A DNA stretch of 64,000 nt from Antedon mediterranea. Lineage: Eukaryota; Echinodermata; Crinoidea; Comatulida; Antedonidae. The notes beneath the pieces were generated by a model, which was given only the letters and a program-made list of their open reading frames with translations, did no database searches and was not told where the DNA came from. This document shows positions 11,159 through 24,600 of the stretch, in pieces (positions within the stretch are counted from its first letter, which is position 1; each line of letters opens with the position of its first letter). Made by a program: the position numbers and the translations under genes. The stretch covers positions 4,898,001-4,962,000 of the forward strand of contig NC_092672.1 of assembly GCF_964355755.1 (NCBI RefSeq), given 5' to 3'.

Positions 11159-14100
11159 CTACACCTTAGATTCATTATATGCTAATGATACGTACGAGTT
11201 AGTATCGCTTTCACTCTCCACTTCACCACCATCCGACTCATTTTCCGAAGTAAGATTTGAATGGATCCGTTCACTTGTGCCGCGCGGGGATGGAGGAGGT
11301 GGGTAAGAGAAGTCCATGGGAACGCTAACAACTCCTTCGACAACGATAGACGGCTTACGGTCATCTTGCGGTGGCGGTTTTTCTTCCTCATTTTCTTGTT
11401 GTTCTTTGGTTTGTTGTTGGAATTCATTTTCCATACTTCTCACTCGTATGGCCCTTCTGCGTTCTCGTAGTTCAGATATACTTGTTGTCCATTTTTTGTT
11501 CCCTTTGGCGTCTGCATATTTAGGACTAAAATGAAAATAACAACATTGCAATTAAGTTTTTATTTAAATCAATATACATGACAATATACATATTTCCGAA
11601 ATAAAAACGTGCTGAAAATAACACCATAACCAATTACCCAAAATGGTATTAGGCTATAATACATATACGGTAGGCTAATTACACCATATAATATGCCTCA
11701 ATACACAGTAACCAATACTATAACTCCTGGTTTGACACATCCTATTCAGGGGAAACGGTAGCCCTACCATTATAGTGAAAAGACAACAAGAAAATGCTTA
11801 TTTTTTGAACACTTTTAGTAAGAGGACACTTCTTGGGTCCGAAATATGTTCCTTTTAACATCTTAAAAGTATTGTCACGAGTACCACAAAAAAAATATAT
11901 AGTTTTAAAAAACCAACAAAAAATCAATTAATAAACCAACAAAAAATATAATCACAATTAAAGAAAAAAACATTAAATAATAATATAAATTGCACACCTT
12001 TGGCCAATTCACCAATCATACTTAGGCTAAGGAAAATACTAGCATTTAAACTTAATATTTTCCGTCTAAAGTGAATACCACTTAAGTAAAATCTTTAAAA
12101 TTGACGTGCTTAAAGTGTGATTGGTGAATACAGCATATAACATATAGGCCTAATATTACATACCGTATCTTGAATAGTATAAAAAGATGCTAATATTATA
12201 AATAGATATTTCCCATTTTACATTGTGGGTGAAGTTTTTAAAATAAAAAGTATATAATAAACCTGATATTGTGAAATGGGTTTTATATATTAATATTATT
12301 AATTTCGAATGTAAACCTGTATTCAGATACCTTATTCACCAGATCAGTGCTTTTGTCCCGTTTCTAAACTATGTATGTAAAGAATAGAATCATTGCTGTT
12401 ATTCGTTGCTATAATTAGCCCATAGAATTTAACTTGTATTGTATGTAATTCATTACAATAATGATGATTAAACTTCATTCCCACTTGTACAACTTGCGCA
12501 AGAATTACGTGCAGTGCGCAAAAGGACGTACAGGTAACGCAATGTGACGTCTGGATGATCCGTCCCTTGTGATTGGTCAAGTGTTGCATGTACCGTACTT
12601 TGCATATCAGTGATATTATTGCTTTATAAACCTATCTGACGAAATGAATTACATAAAAAAAAATGTTGAATTGCGACTTTGCTAGTGGGAATATCTAAAT
12701 ATTTAAAGGAACACTTAAAGATATATTGTCCCACTGAAAAAATAATTCTTAAACAATTTTTTTTTTTTTAATACGCCATTTTAATTTTACATAATCAATG
12801 GGTTTTTGGTTGAATTTAACGATTGATTTTGTCATTTTAAAAGTTTTTGGGGTTTTTTTTCTATGAAAGTGATTAACTTTATTAAAACTACAAAATAACC
12901 TATTTAAAATTCTGAATTAATTAATCTTCATTTTTTATGTTTTTGGGGGACAATACATCTTTAACAAACACATTGTGCAAAACCTTAAAAAATATCATAA
13001 GCCAGAGGGCAGTGTTGCTTATAAAGTCAAAGAAAATAGCCTAAAAACGAAATGTACTTCACAATAATTTGAAACCTACTGTAAGTCATCGATCCTATAA
13101 CGTTCACGTTTAAATAAAATGAACATTAAATTAAATACACCCTTATATGGATACGTGGTTACCAAACGTAAGTAGTCTTCTTATCCTCTATAGGCCTATA
13201 GTCGTATTATCATCATCGTCGTATTTCCTTACTTTTATCATTTTTACCACCACCATCTCACTCCTTGTTTTTCAAAATCTTAATCAACATTTCAGCACCG
13301 ATTATCATCGTCAACAACATCATCATCGTCATCATCAACCTCATCATCATCACCATCATCATCATTATTATCATCAACATCGTCATCATCATCATAATTA
13401 CTAACATTATCATATTATCATTATCATGGTTGCTGTCATCATCGCCATCATAGTTACTTTTATATAACACCTAAATCAATTCCATGGCGTGCAATAGTAC
13501 GCACTATTGAACGGTTATTCAATAGTAGGCCTCCTACTTCGCCTCGTTGGAATAAAACCTATCATCATTTATCTCATGCCATTATTTGTACAATTCCACT
13601 CATAAATATTCATTATTTGTATATATGTCATTGTTACTTACGGTTCCGTTGCCTCTTTGAAACATCGTATTATCAAATCAATGCAAATAGCACCGCCAGC
13701 CGAGAAAAGAGCTATTACAAACACTTGTACTAACAAATTAAAGATGAATAATACAATATTAGTGAGATATTGTGATTTTTGTTAAGCATATGGTTAATAA
13801 TAATTGCTATATTATTAATAACACTGCTTATACAAACCGTCAAATGATTGAACAACGGTAGTTGTCATGTAGCGCCTCAGTCGGAAAAAGCACCGCGCCG
13901 CAACACTCAAAACCCCGCATTTGAATAAGCACTCTATACACTGATGTGAGTCACCATAAGGCGTCCCGGCACTTATTTTAATCATTCATGGTAAACATAA
14001 TACCATGAATTAATAGCGATAATAAATATTAGCTTAGTAAACAAAGTTGAATCAAAGTCTTACATATTGAACACATTGGTAAATGCAAATTTAATTGTTA

Positions 14101-17100
14101 CAATGTAATTGATACAACCATTGTGTGTTTGACCAACAAAGCACTGTCTAGTTTGAAATTTAACAACACAATAACCGGCTTAAAATTTCCCTGAAATTGT
14201 ATCTTCTGAAAGCAGAGAATATACTCATAAAGACCAATTTACACAGACGAGCGGTAACGGTAATAAAAATATATTTAATTCCTTATGACCATGATTTACA
14301 CACAACGCGGAGGGGACGGGTGGTTCCCGTTCATGATAGATACAGATTTTACGTGAGACAAGCTGTAAAACGTTAAGTATGGGACAATTAAAAAAATTAT
14401 AACCAAGCCTTGATCAAAAGGCAACGCGAGGATGGGAAGGGAGTTTTGATTGGATGAACTAAAGTATAGGCCTACACACCAGCAACATCAATGTAACATT
14501 AGAACCAGTATAATTTTATTAAATATTTATTATACACAAAACTCTGTTATAAAGATATACGACTTCAAATAGAAACAGCTTATTGGTTTACTAACCGTTG
14601 GAAATGGCTATCGACGAGGACATTTAAAGTACAGTAATATGTTAAGCGTGGTTCCCACTAGCGACGCAACACAAGGACGTAACGCAACGCAAGTGAATTG
14701 ACCAATCACAAGCGATGGCTTATTCGCTTGTGATTGCTAATTGTCTATAACTTCGCTTGTCATTGATTAAAACGCTTGCGTTGCGTTTACGTCCTTGCGT
14801 TACGTTCTAGTGGGAACCAAGCTTTAGTAAAAGTTACTTCATAAAATTAGCCGTAATTTCAATCGTTTGGTAAAATATTGTATTACTTTGATCAGTGAAA
14901 TTATAAATACCCTTCGCCATAGAATAATTTTAAATCATTATATAGTCTATATTATAAATAAGTAAACACCATAGAAAAATAAATTAGATAATTTTGATTG
15001 AATGTGCCCATATATGGACATGATGATGTCATATCACTACCATATTTAAGCATAGAACTGCCATATATGGGCACATCATATTTTTTTGACACATAAAGTT
15101 TGATGGTGTAGACCAGGCTTTAGACTACGTTTACCGATGTGTTTCTCTTACAGGATGGATAAACTATTATTAATGTTATGTCTCATTTGAGACTTAAGGA
15201 GTGGAGTAGAAAGAGTCACAACTCGGCATGCACTAGGTCAGGATTGAAACCTGGACATTGGGGTTGGAAGGCAAGCACGTTAACCACCACCTACTTAGAC
15301 GGAAAAGTAATAAGTATAGTTTATAATACTTACAACTTGTATATCTACCGCATGACTCATCGGCTTCTGCTTCTAAGGCCACCTCAGACTGCGGACATTC
15401 TATTACGTTAACAGGAACGACTTCCTGGTGACATCCATGTTCGTAAATGCTGCCATTTGACAAAAACGTCTTACAGTTCTTTGGTTCCTGACCTAAAGCA
15501 ATTGGAAATGCGTATGACGAGGTTGCAGTAAAAGAGTGCAATACAGAAAAAAATCCCGAACCATTTACAAAATGCAACCCTTTGTGCGGAATCGATGCGT
15601 GTGCAAAACAATACGCAGAATTGACAGTTTCTCTGAAGAAATTGACTCTTGAAGCGTCAATCGTTGTTTGATTTATTGCGTCACAACGAGTGATAATTGT
15701 TAACAAATTCGTTAGAGTAAAATTATTAGCTTCATTAAAGGTTGTAAAAGTTGCTACATCTATATATTGTCCAATTGGTGACACGTTATTAATAGACATA
15801 TCTGTGCCTTTATTTCCGTTCTTTTTAGTTTGTGCATAGTGAAATATAGAAACTGGATAATCAGCTACAATAAATGACGTAATATTACCGTTAAGGGTAA
15901 TTTCATGGTAGTTTCCAACGTCTATTTCAACTTGATTTGTATTGCTGTTCGTCGTATTTATAATCAAACGCGTTTTATTTCTAACTACAACGCGAAAAGC
16001 GTTCCACGAGTAGTCATCATCTGAATAAGGCACAAGAATAAACTGTTTACCCCATGTTTTAAAGGGCGTTAACTGTTCTACAGTGTGGTCTATCCTGTGG
16101 TTGGGCCGTTTCGCAGCTCGGTTACCAGAAAACACAGCTATATTTCTATCAGAGGAAATAATACTCCCAGTAAGATCGGCTAGTCCTTCGAACATCAACG
16201 CTTCAAATTTATTTAAATCAAAACTAATCACCCTTCCTGCTGGGATTTCGTCATAGTCATACCTCATTGCATGTGAAACACAAACTTTTACCCTAGTGTT
16301 ATCTTCTACCGCTACCATCACAATTTGTGACGCAAGCCATGGTGACTGGGTCCCTGCTACATAACTAGTCCCCAGCGTATCCAATGGCAGAGCTAGAAAA
16401 CCACCCACTGCATTCTGGTGCGCGTCATTTAAACCAAAAACCGTAATTCTGACGTCTGATTTGATATGTACAGCGGGGAATGGAACGTCTCTCTTGGTGG
16501 ATATAACTTTAACAGGAAGCGCAACGCGTTGAAATGATTCTGGATAAACGGTGATATTTAACGTATCCACGTATTTAATGTTGATAGTGACGTTTGCGGT
16601 CATTTTTGGCGAATCGTTCGTCAATATGACAGAAGGCCCATGGGTATTGTCATAATTATTAGCAAATGCAATTAAGAATTCATGTCCCCTGGTGTCCAAT
16701 TTTGTGCCTGTAACGAAACCAATAAAACAGTGCATCCAGTGAAAGAACCCCGCCAATAATTGTTTTTTTAAAGTTTCGTGCCAATGCCTTAATGATTTTA
16801 CAGAAGTATTCATTATCTAAGTTTAACAGGTGAACCCCCAAAAAATAGAAAAATGAAGTGCAAATGCAGTACAAGAAACGTATGTGTAGTGATCTACACC
16901 TCCTTCACAATATGAACACCATGCATTGAAGCTTTGGGCTTAGGTTGATTAACCGTGACGTAAATGAAGGTATTAATTCTCTAACTAAAAATTAGAAACA
17001 CATTATTATATATTTTCTTAACATTTTTGCTGTGTCACAGAAGATTCATTTCCTATCTGTCACGGTACACAAAGTAATGTGTCTTCAATACAGCATAAAC

Positions 17101-17322
17101 TGGTCTTTTAAAAGAATAGTACTGCATGCATTGCGACTGTAATCTTCAACTAATTTTTAACTTTTGGTCCGCCCAACAACACCAAGAACGCCCCTATTCC
17201 CCTGGAGATTAAAAACTATTAAACATTACACCGCAGTCCCAATTACCATAGAACTACGTACCTGCTGAAGAAGTCGCACACAAAATCAAACAAACTAGAA
17301 AAACCAATATTGTACAATTCAT
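11159..17322 (-). CDS. IgGFc-binding-domain type I membrane protein C with signalling-type tail
   Basis: Minus-strand exons 17322-17262, 16707-15334, 13729-13642 and 11525-11159 join in phases 1,1,2 to give 629 residues. Exon 1 is a signal peptide (MNCTILVFLVCLILCATSSA). Exon 2 is the ectodomain: GHEFLIAF, GGFLALPLDTLG, MVAVEDNT, AVFSGN, DHTVEQLTPFKTWGKQF, with many N-x-S/T sites and a closing CGRYTSC. Exon 3 is a single span (about 479-500, VFVIALFSAGGAICIDLII). The tail (about 508-629) is the longest of the three. It has a Gln/Glu-rich helix, proline runs (EEKPPPQDD, YPPPPSPR), a YVSL motif and an ESKV terminus of the class I PDZ-ligand type. An open frame running past the 15334 donor and one upstream of the 16707 acceptor are intronic read-through. 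Domain identity is firm; signalling through the tail is an inference. Confidence 0.88.
12715..12964. mobile_element. MITE-3 copy (internally shortened)
   Basis: Opens TTAAAGATATATTGTCCC and closes GGGGGACAATACATCTTTAA. The interior shares ATACGCCATTTTAATTTTAC and the GGTTTTTGGTTGAATTTAAC block with other copies. In intron 3 of gene C. Confidence 0.85.
13203..13450. repeat. (ATC)n / (CAT)n imperfect trinucleotide tract
   Basis: About 240 bases of interrupted CAT/ATC triplets, densest at 13305-13400. It produces open frames of poly-His, poly-Ile or poly-Met on both strands, which are artefacts. In intron 3 of gene C. Confidence 0.9.
14642..14826. mobile_element. MITE-2 copy
   Basis: About 185 bp from TTAAGCGTGGTTCCCACTAG to CTAGTGGGAACCAAGCTTTA, nearly identical to the copy at 7017. 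In intron 2 of gene C. Confidence 0.9.
15000..15122. mobile_element. MITE-1 copy, left end truncated
   Basis: Begins in the interior at TGTGCCCATATATGGACATG and ends GGTGTAGACCAGGCTTTA. In intron 2 of gene C. Confidence 0.8.
15185..15302 (-). mobile_element. tRNA-derived SINE head
   Basis: On the minus strand it reads GTAGGTGGTGGTTAACGTGC, then GCCTTCCAACCCCAATG, then a pol III B-box-like GGTTTCAATCC, and ends ACTCCACTCC. It resembles the element at 59027. It lies just downstream of the exon 2 donor of gene C and makes the apparent C-terminal extension of that frame. Confidence 0.65.
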
Positions 17323-17904
17323 GATCACAATGATGACAGCTTGGATGCTACCTAAAGTTACTTCTTAACATCGTCCGCCGATATGCAGTGGTTGTCTGAC
17401 ACCAGTAAATCCTGTTTGTATCCTGAATAGTGGTCTAATGTCGTTAAAATCATGACAAGCAACAAGTCTCCTGATGCCGCGAGAACAATGTCGATCTAGA
17501 CCGTTTATTCATATACCAGCAAATGTTTTAACTGTTTTATTCTATAGTCGATCAGACCGACTCGTCAAATAATGCCACAGTACGGCCTAATTAAAAATGA
17601 ATATGTATATATCTGACATATGGTGTTTAAGCAAATGGTTTTATTCGTGCTTGCGTATAATGGGAGTGACCTCTAGATTTTCAACAACCTGTATAAACTA
17701 TTAATATTAGGTAATTATCATTATTGGTAACGCTGGATGGAGGAAACATGTTTTCCTCGTTTTTGATGACAAAACAGTTTACGTTAACTGGCGGCGAGAC
17801 ATATAAAACATAGGTTTAATTATAAATCGATATTCATCTCCAATCACTTATATGGTATCATACGTTTTTTAATTAATGGAGATATTTCCTACGGTATATA
17901 TGAT

Positions 17905-17990
17905 TTGTAGTGGTACGGAGGTTGGTGGTTACAATGCATAGGTCCAACTTGTCAATCTAAAGTTCCTGGTTCAAATCTAGCCTTTTTTTC
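17905..17990 (+). mobile_element. tRNA-derived SINE fragment
   Basis: Reads TGTAGTGGTACGGAGGTTGG then GGTTACAATGC and a B-box-like CCTGGTTCAAATCTAGCC, followed by a T-rich tail. It abuts an oppositely oriented SINE at 17991. Confidence 0.55.
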
Positions 17991-18212
17991 TTTTTTTAAA
18001 CCATATTCAATGAATCCATCCAGCAATTGCTGATCATTAGGGACCCTCAGAGGTTCACAAGACAAACATATACACAAGATGCTCTACATAAACAAAGTCT
18101 TATTACAAGTCTTTGGGAGTGGAGTTGTAATCCTGACATGTGACGGGACTTGAACCCAGGACCATTGGAGTGGTAGCCAAGCATCATAACCACCAAGCCA
18201 CAACTTCACTAA
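17991..18212 (-). mobile_element. tRNA-derived SINE (same family as 52712)
   Basis: The minus strand carries an A-box-like TGGCTTGGTGG and a B-box-like CCTGGGTTCAAGTCCCGTC, then a body shared with the element at 52712, including TTTATGTAGAGCATCTTGTG and GATCAGCAATTGCTGGATGG. Confidence 0.85.
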
Positions 18213-19797
18213 AGCTCAGGTAACAGACAATTCTGTTAATGACATTCAATGTACTGATTCCATAAAACGTAAACATAGTTTTAATATAGTATGGCGACAT
18301 AACGGCTCGTACCACCAATATATATATTAGATAATTATCAGGATAATAAAAATAACAGAGTGAAAACACAAACTAAACATCTGTTTAAAGACATTTACTC
18401 AATATATATATATATATTCAATATACCAACAATGGAACCAAGTGATGACTTATCCAAATTAAACGATAACCAGTAACCGATGCAACTATGTCACCAGACC
18501 CAGGGTGGTGGGAATTGATTAAAGGGTATGTGGCGGGGGTTTATGATTAAACATTCTATCCCAGACAATGGCACACATTATTTTGATATATTATGTCTCA
18601 CAGTACCAATAACAAGGTAAGTTTTAACATGGGGCATACGAGGAGTACCACAACTGTATGTTGGATTCAGGATATAATAAATTGGCAGTGACCACCAAAT
18701 TGGTCTGCTTGGTACCATAATGGTACCATAAGTTGTACCATAATGGTAAAAACACTAAATAAAATAGGAAAAAATTAAAATATTATGCGATAGCTGTGTG
18801 TGTATCACCTAATACACTTAATCATAAACATAGCATATATTCACATAGTACATGAAGTTTTGGTTCAAAACAGTGCTTTTTAAACGTGTTTGTGTAAAGC
18901 GCTACATTAAAGATCCCACCTTGTAACAACACTGACATTTTCTACTAAACTGTTGTGGATGCATATATTGAGTTCAATGTAACTTCATTCACTACAAACA
19001 CGTTTCATTTAGGCTAATGTTGCAAATAAATCTAGTTACTACATTACTGAAAGACCTGTTGGAAGTTCAACATTTAAACATTATCATTTAGCCTAAGTAA
19101 TTGCATACCTGTTGTGTAATTTAACAATTACAATGTTTCATGAAATTAAATTAATCCTAATATACGAAATTACAATTACGAAAAAAAAAAACCTTATTAA
19201 ATAAAACTATTTATTGCTTTATCACATAATCATAATAATAATTACTCTTTTTAAATGATTACTTCATTTTAATAGGTTAGAGGAACAATAACCAGGTCGA
19301 TTCGGGGTAATAAGAAAAAAAGTACTTAGGTTACTAAAAAAAGATAAATTTCACTAAGATAGGTGCCTACAAGTAACCTTTATGTGTGAAGAAACGCCTA
19401 AAATTACTGAACATTTATCCAACTTAATAAACTAAATATAAATATTGATTAAACTAAACAGTGTATTATGTTATAACATGCATTATTATATAATTAATTT
19501 TTAAAACAAGCCGACCAATTTCAAACTGATAAAGAGTATAATTTATTCTTCATATCAATGTAGAGAAACACATTTTTTATTTGATACCAGAGTTAAATAA
19601 TTAACAAAATCTCATATTTTAAAGATTTACTCAACAATACTTGCATTGTTTCATTGATTAAACTATGTTCATCAAATGCTTCTTATTTTACTCAATGTGT
19701 AATCATTTATTTTCACATGTTCTGTATTTCATTTAATTTCATGTAATATCAATATTTCCCAATATGGCTAAAGTATGTACTGTAATTATTTGTCATT

Positions 19798-19930
19798 AAA
19801 CTCTGTCTACACTATCTTAACTATTTTAACAAGTGTGATGTGCCCAAATATGGTAGTGATATGACATCATATGTATGCGCACGTCTCATGTTTTTTTTCA
19901 AATTAGTTTGATAGTGTACACAGAGCTTAA
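19798..19930. mobile_element. MITE-1 copy
   Basis: Ends AACTCTGTCTACACTATC and GATAGTGTACACAGAGCTTAA. Interior GTGCCCAAATATGGTAGTG. Intergenic. Confidence 0.88.
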
Positions 19931-21096
19931 TGACAAACTATTACAGTACGTACTTTAGCCATATTGGAAAATATTTAATCCTACCTTATTTGCAATTATA
20001 ATTTTCACATGATAAAATAAAATGACTACATTATTCACTTTTCATTTTTAAGTTTGAAAAATAAAATTATCTCACAAATTAATAAAAAATAATTGACTGA
20101 TTCGTGCATAATAAAAATATACATTTTTCTTGTACTGGAGTTGTGCTATAATAAAGATGAAATTACTAATAATTAAATATTTTGATCAGCATAGGAAGAA
20201 AACACAATGAAATACTATGAACAATTAAATATAATAAAATAGTAATAAAGTAAATATAGGACATATGTACTTATATTATTTTATATTCTGGACTTTTCAA
20301 AATTCCCAAAAGTTGAAATCTTTGTCTCTTGTACTATCGCCAACAATATAGTGAGATTAATTTTACAAGTTTAAAGGTCATTTAATTAAAGGTCAAAGGT
20401 TAATATTTATTTCATTCCTAAGTTCAAGTACATTTACATAATAACTACAATTAATTTATCATTTTCTTTTAAAAAGTAATTGTTATTAATTACATTATTA
20501 GAATTTTTCATTAAATTTAGTTCTACTGTCCAGATATAAAAAAGAAAAGAATCCAACATTTCCCTATCAAAAGAACAGTGCCATCTGAGTAGTTTAGCAA
20601 ATGTGTGTAACATACATGTATTGTTAAAAACTGCAAAATGTTGTGAAAATATTAGGAAGCAATATACATTTGCATTGCAAAGTGCTGTGGCACACCATTT
20701 CAATTAAGAAACTATATTTAAATGTAATTTATTTTAAGCCATCTTCAGAATTTACAAAATATAATCATAGGCAATTATTTCTTTAATTATTCCATGTTTT
20801 AAATTTACAGTTTTCCTTCAATTTTTATTCACATATTGTGTATTTGGAAATTTGTAAGCCATGCCCACACAGAATTACATCCAGGTTAAACTATTACATA
20901 ACAATTAACTGCATTTATGTGTGAACAGGCCTTTAAGTGACATAATCTACAACTGAATAGCTTATCATCATGTAAAGTTAAATTAAATAAATATCTAAGG
21001 GAAAGGATAAACTATTAATAAATCTATATTTCTGAGAGAGTATTGAAATAAGATTTTTTTCTTTAAATAAAATTAATTCCAAGAAAAAAACTAACT

Positions 21097-21254
21097 TAAG
21101 CTCTGTTTACACTATCAAACTTTATGTGACAAAAAATGTGATGTGACCATTATATTGACATGATGATGTCATATTACAGTACTACCATATTTGTGCTCAT
21201 CACTACCATTTTTGGGCAGATCACAACTAGTTTGATAATGTAGACAGAGCTTTA
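21097..21254. mobile_element. MITE-1 copy
   Basis: Starts TTAAGCTCTGTTTACACTAT and ends GATAATGTAGACAGAGCTTTA. Lies downstream of the PITP stop codon, possibly in its 3' UTR. Confidence 0.88.
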
Positions 21255-21661
21255 GGAAAAATAGAATTCTAAACAAAAAAAAATCACTGAAATTTCATTT
21301 TTAAATTGTTAAATGAATTATTTCCTAATCGCCATGTACAATCCAACACAACATAGTGCATTAAAGAGTGAAGAAATCGGGATAACCCAAACCTATTTCA
21401 ATGCATTACATTGTCTTAGATAAATATCAACAGACCAGGAATAATTATTTTTAATTTCCGCACATTTAAAAGGTTAGGAGTTCAAAATGGAATGCCAATA
21501 AACTTTAGTCATGATTACCTTAAAGTATTATACTATAATAATTATATTGTCTTATCTTGAGAAAGATTGCCTATATTGTCGTAGGTAGTGTAGTCAACCT
21601 CTGTACATTTTCTTACAGCACTAGATCTTTGATACGGCTTTGCTTGAATCTATTTCATCCT

Positions 21662-24600
21662 TTAATTGGTCACCATACCTTTAATCTCTCCTTGGTTACG
21701 TTGCTAAAAACAAAAAAGATTATAATTATTAAATGATTTTAAAATAACTTGGTTGTTTTGTTAGAGATTCATTTTACCATAATGAAGTATAGTGATAAAC
21801 TTTCCTTGGTGATGTTAAAAACAAAACAGATTATTATCATTATTAAATTATTTCATTTATTTATTTTTTTTATTACACATTCATTTTACCAAATGAAGTA
21901 CAGTGATAAAATCTTATAAAAGAAAATAAATACTACACTAACTTCATTGAGTTCCTTTTGTGTTTGCTCCTCAATTTTTCGTATATCTTCCATTGTCAAT
22001 CCATACCATTTATCTATCCAACAAAACAGCTGGCGATGAAACACAGTGAATAACCTTCTCTCAGACTACAAGAGGAAAAAGGAAACAAATACAATAAAGA
22101 AACAGTGCACATCAGTATTAGTAGGTGTACAGCTGAACTTCATCCAAAAAAAAGTTACCCCAAATTCTATCCTCATAACATTGTACATAGTACTTGCCTT
22201 CTTCAAAATCAACATCATTCAGTAACAATAAACCACAGCATAGGTAAGTTGGACCACCCAAGGGAACACATTAATGACTAGGTTGGTGGAAAAAAAATGT
22301 CTAGTGGAACCAACCTAGAACCAGAGAGTGTCTTCAACTTTATTTGTCAATTCAGCTTTTTTTAAACAATACACAGTCTTTCTCTCATTTTATACATCAC
22401 TCTCCTCTTCTTGTTTCCTACATCACAACTTTTCCTTTGATAACCTTTATAATTTACCTTCATAATAAAGCTTTCAATTTTGTTTTGTAATCCCCACCAC
22501 TTAAAGTTCGTTGTTACTAACTTGTATGCACACATTAGAGGCTTGGAAGTTTTCTGGGGGAAAAAATTAACATTTTAAATTTGAATCCTTTAAATATGTT
22601 TAAACAAAGTCTTAAGCTCTATCTACACTACCAAAGTGTGTGTGACAAAAAAAAAGTGTGATGTGCCCAAAGATGGTAGTAATATGACATCATCGTGTCC
22701 ATTATATGGGCACATCACATTTTGTTGTCACCTAAAGTTTTATAGTGTAAACAGAGCTTAAGAGTGGCACTAATTTGCAAAGATTTGAACCATGGATTTA
22801 GGGTTGGTAAGTATGATTTGTAATTTGGTCCTTGTCTTCTTAGGAGACTATTTGACCTTACCTGCCAATCCTTTTGTAACGGACCTCTTCCTGTCTTTTC
22901 AGATTTAAACAGTGTTGGATCTTCATCTTCTTTATAATCCTAAAAAATATAAAAAATCAATTTACACAATATGTACCACCTTCTATTAAAGAGCATATTG
23001 TGCCGGGTGCAGAGGTCGTAGATACCCCTTAAAATCTGATAACACTTAAATTTCTTCTAAACCATCTTATATATAGCATAGATATGTTTATTATAATTGT
23101 TTGAATATGCTCTCTAAAGCGCGGTTCCCGCTAACGACGCAACGCAAGGACGTAACGCAACGCAAGTGAATTGACCAATCACAAGCGATGGCTTATTCGC
23201 TTGTGATTGCTAACTGTCTATAACGTCGCCTGTCATTGGTCAAAACGCTTGCGTTGCGTTTACGTCCTTGCGTTACATTCTAGTGGGAACCAAGCTTTAC
23301 ATGTGAAAGATAGGGGCAGATCAAGGTTCTTTTAAACAGGAGAGTGCTAAAATATAATACTGTACGTATAATACACCGTATGATATTATACAGTAGTCAA
23401 AAATAAAATATAAAAAAGAAGTTTCTAATGTTTCTTTAGCAAATTTATTCACTTTAAAAATGTTAGGAGCTTTTAAGCGGGGAATAATGATGATGATAAT
23501 CTGTGATACATACTCGTGCTTCAATGGGATCATTTGCAATGTCAATGTGCTCTACTATCCTCTTCTCCAGTTCCTCTTTAGTCAATTTATGAACCTACAA
23601 AACCATAAAAATACAATATAAAAAACATGGAAAAAGAACAAGAAAACATCACACGAAACCAGGCAGAGACAGGATTCCTAAAAAGCGAACTTAATCACTA
23701 TCTAGTAGGTCTCCTATTGCACTGATTGTATAAAAAACGTTTAGAATATAATTTGTATGATAATATAATAATAATTCAATAATTTTATATTTCTGTTTTT
23801 ATTGTGGTCACTTAATGATCAGTGCTTTCACTGGAACTGGATAGACAAGATTTTACAACCTCTTAAAGAGATGGCAATAAGTAATATCGTACACTTACGT
23901 TCTCCGCCTGTCCTTCATCTTCTATATGCCATGTTTCAATTCTCAAATAAAAATTATCTTTCATATAATCAGGATTCTTAAATAAAGAATGAAATTAATT
24001 AACTGTTGTGTCGCTGCAGAAAGCTGGGATTAAAACATAAAAAGTTACTTGCTGTCAAATATGTCATTAATTAATTTAATTAATTTAATTAATAAAACCT
24101 TTGCTGTACTGTATATTAATACTCACCACCAACATATACCACATTCATAAAAAAAATAAACCAAAGAAACAGTCACTCAAGATCACATAAGGATTATAAA
24201 TGTAATTTTCATCGCCCTTCACATAAAAAAATCTAATTATATTTCCTTGAGTGATAATAGAAAGCTTTCGATTTACAACATGGTTAGGTCATCGTCTGGA
24301 CCTAGAAACCATTAAAGATGTTTTGTCCCCCTGAAAAATAATTTGTAACATTTTTTTTTTAATATGCCATTTCAATTTACATAATCCACTGTCACCAAAA
24401 AATGCATCTAAACAAAATTTATTTACCTGAAAAAACTGTAATTAAAAGCAAAAAATGACCAAATTGGCTGCCAGACAATGGATTTTTGGTTGAATTTAAC
24501 CATTTTATTATGTTATTTTATAAGTGAAAACATTACTTTTTTTTTTCTTTTTTACGGAAGTGATAAACTTTATTAAAACTACAAAATAACCTATTCAAAG

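Larger units (their letters stand above)
17323..21661. other. intergenic, repeat-rich, no gene seen
   Basis: Between the start of IgGFc-like gene C (promoter presumably 17323-17600) and the 3' end of the PITP gene. It contains two SINE fragments, a short (TA)n tract near 18401-18417 and two MITE-1 copies. The 3' UTR of PITP must occupy part of the right end. Short ORFs here have no recognisable content. Confidence 0.5.

Noticed and set aside
11182-11534. Other-frame ORFs over the tail exon of IgGFc-like gene C
   Set aside because: Shadows of the real minus-strand exon 11525-11159, which joins the TM exon in the right phase.
13147-13470. His-, Ile- and Met-rich ORFs on both strands
   Set aside because: They are translations of an imperfect CAT/ATC trinucleotide tract in an intron, not genes.
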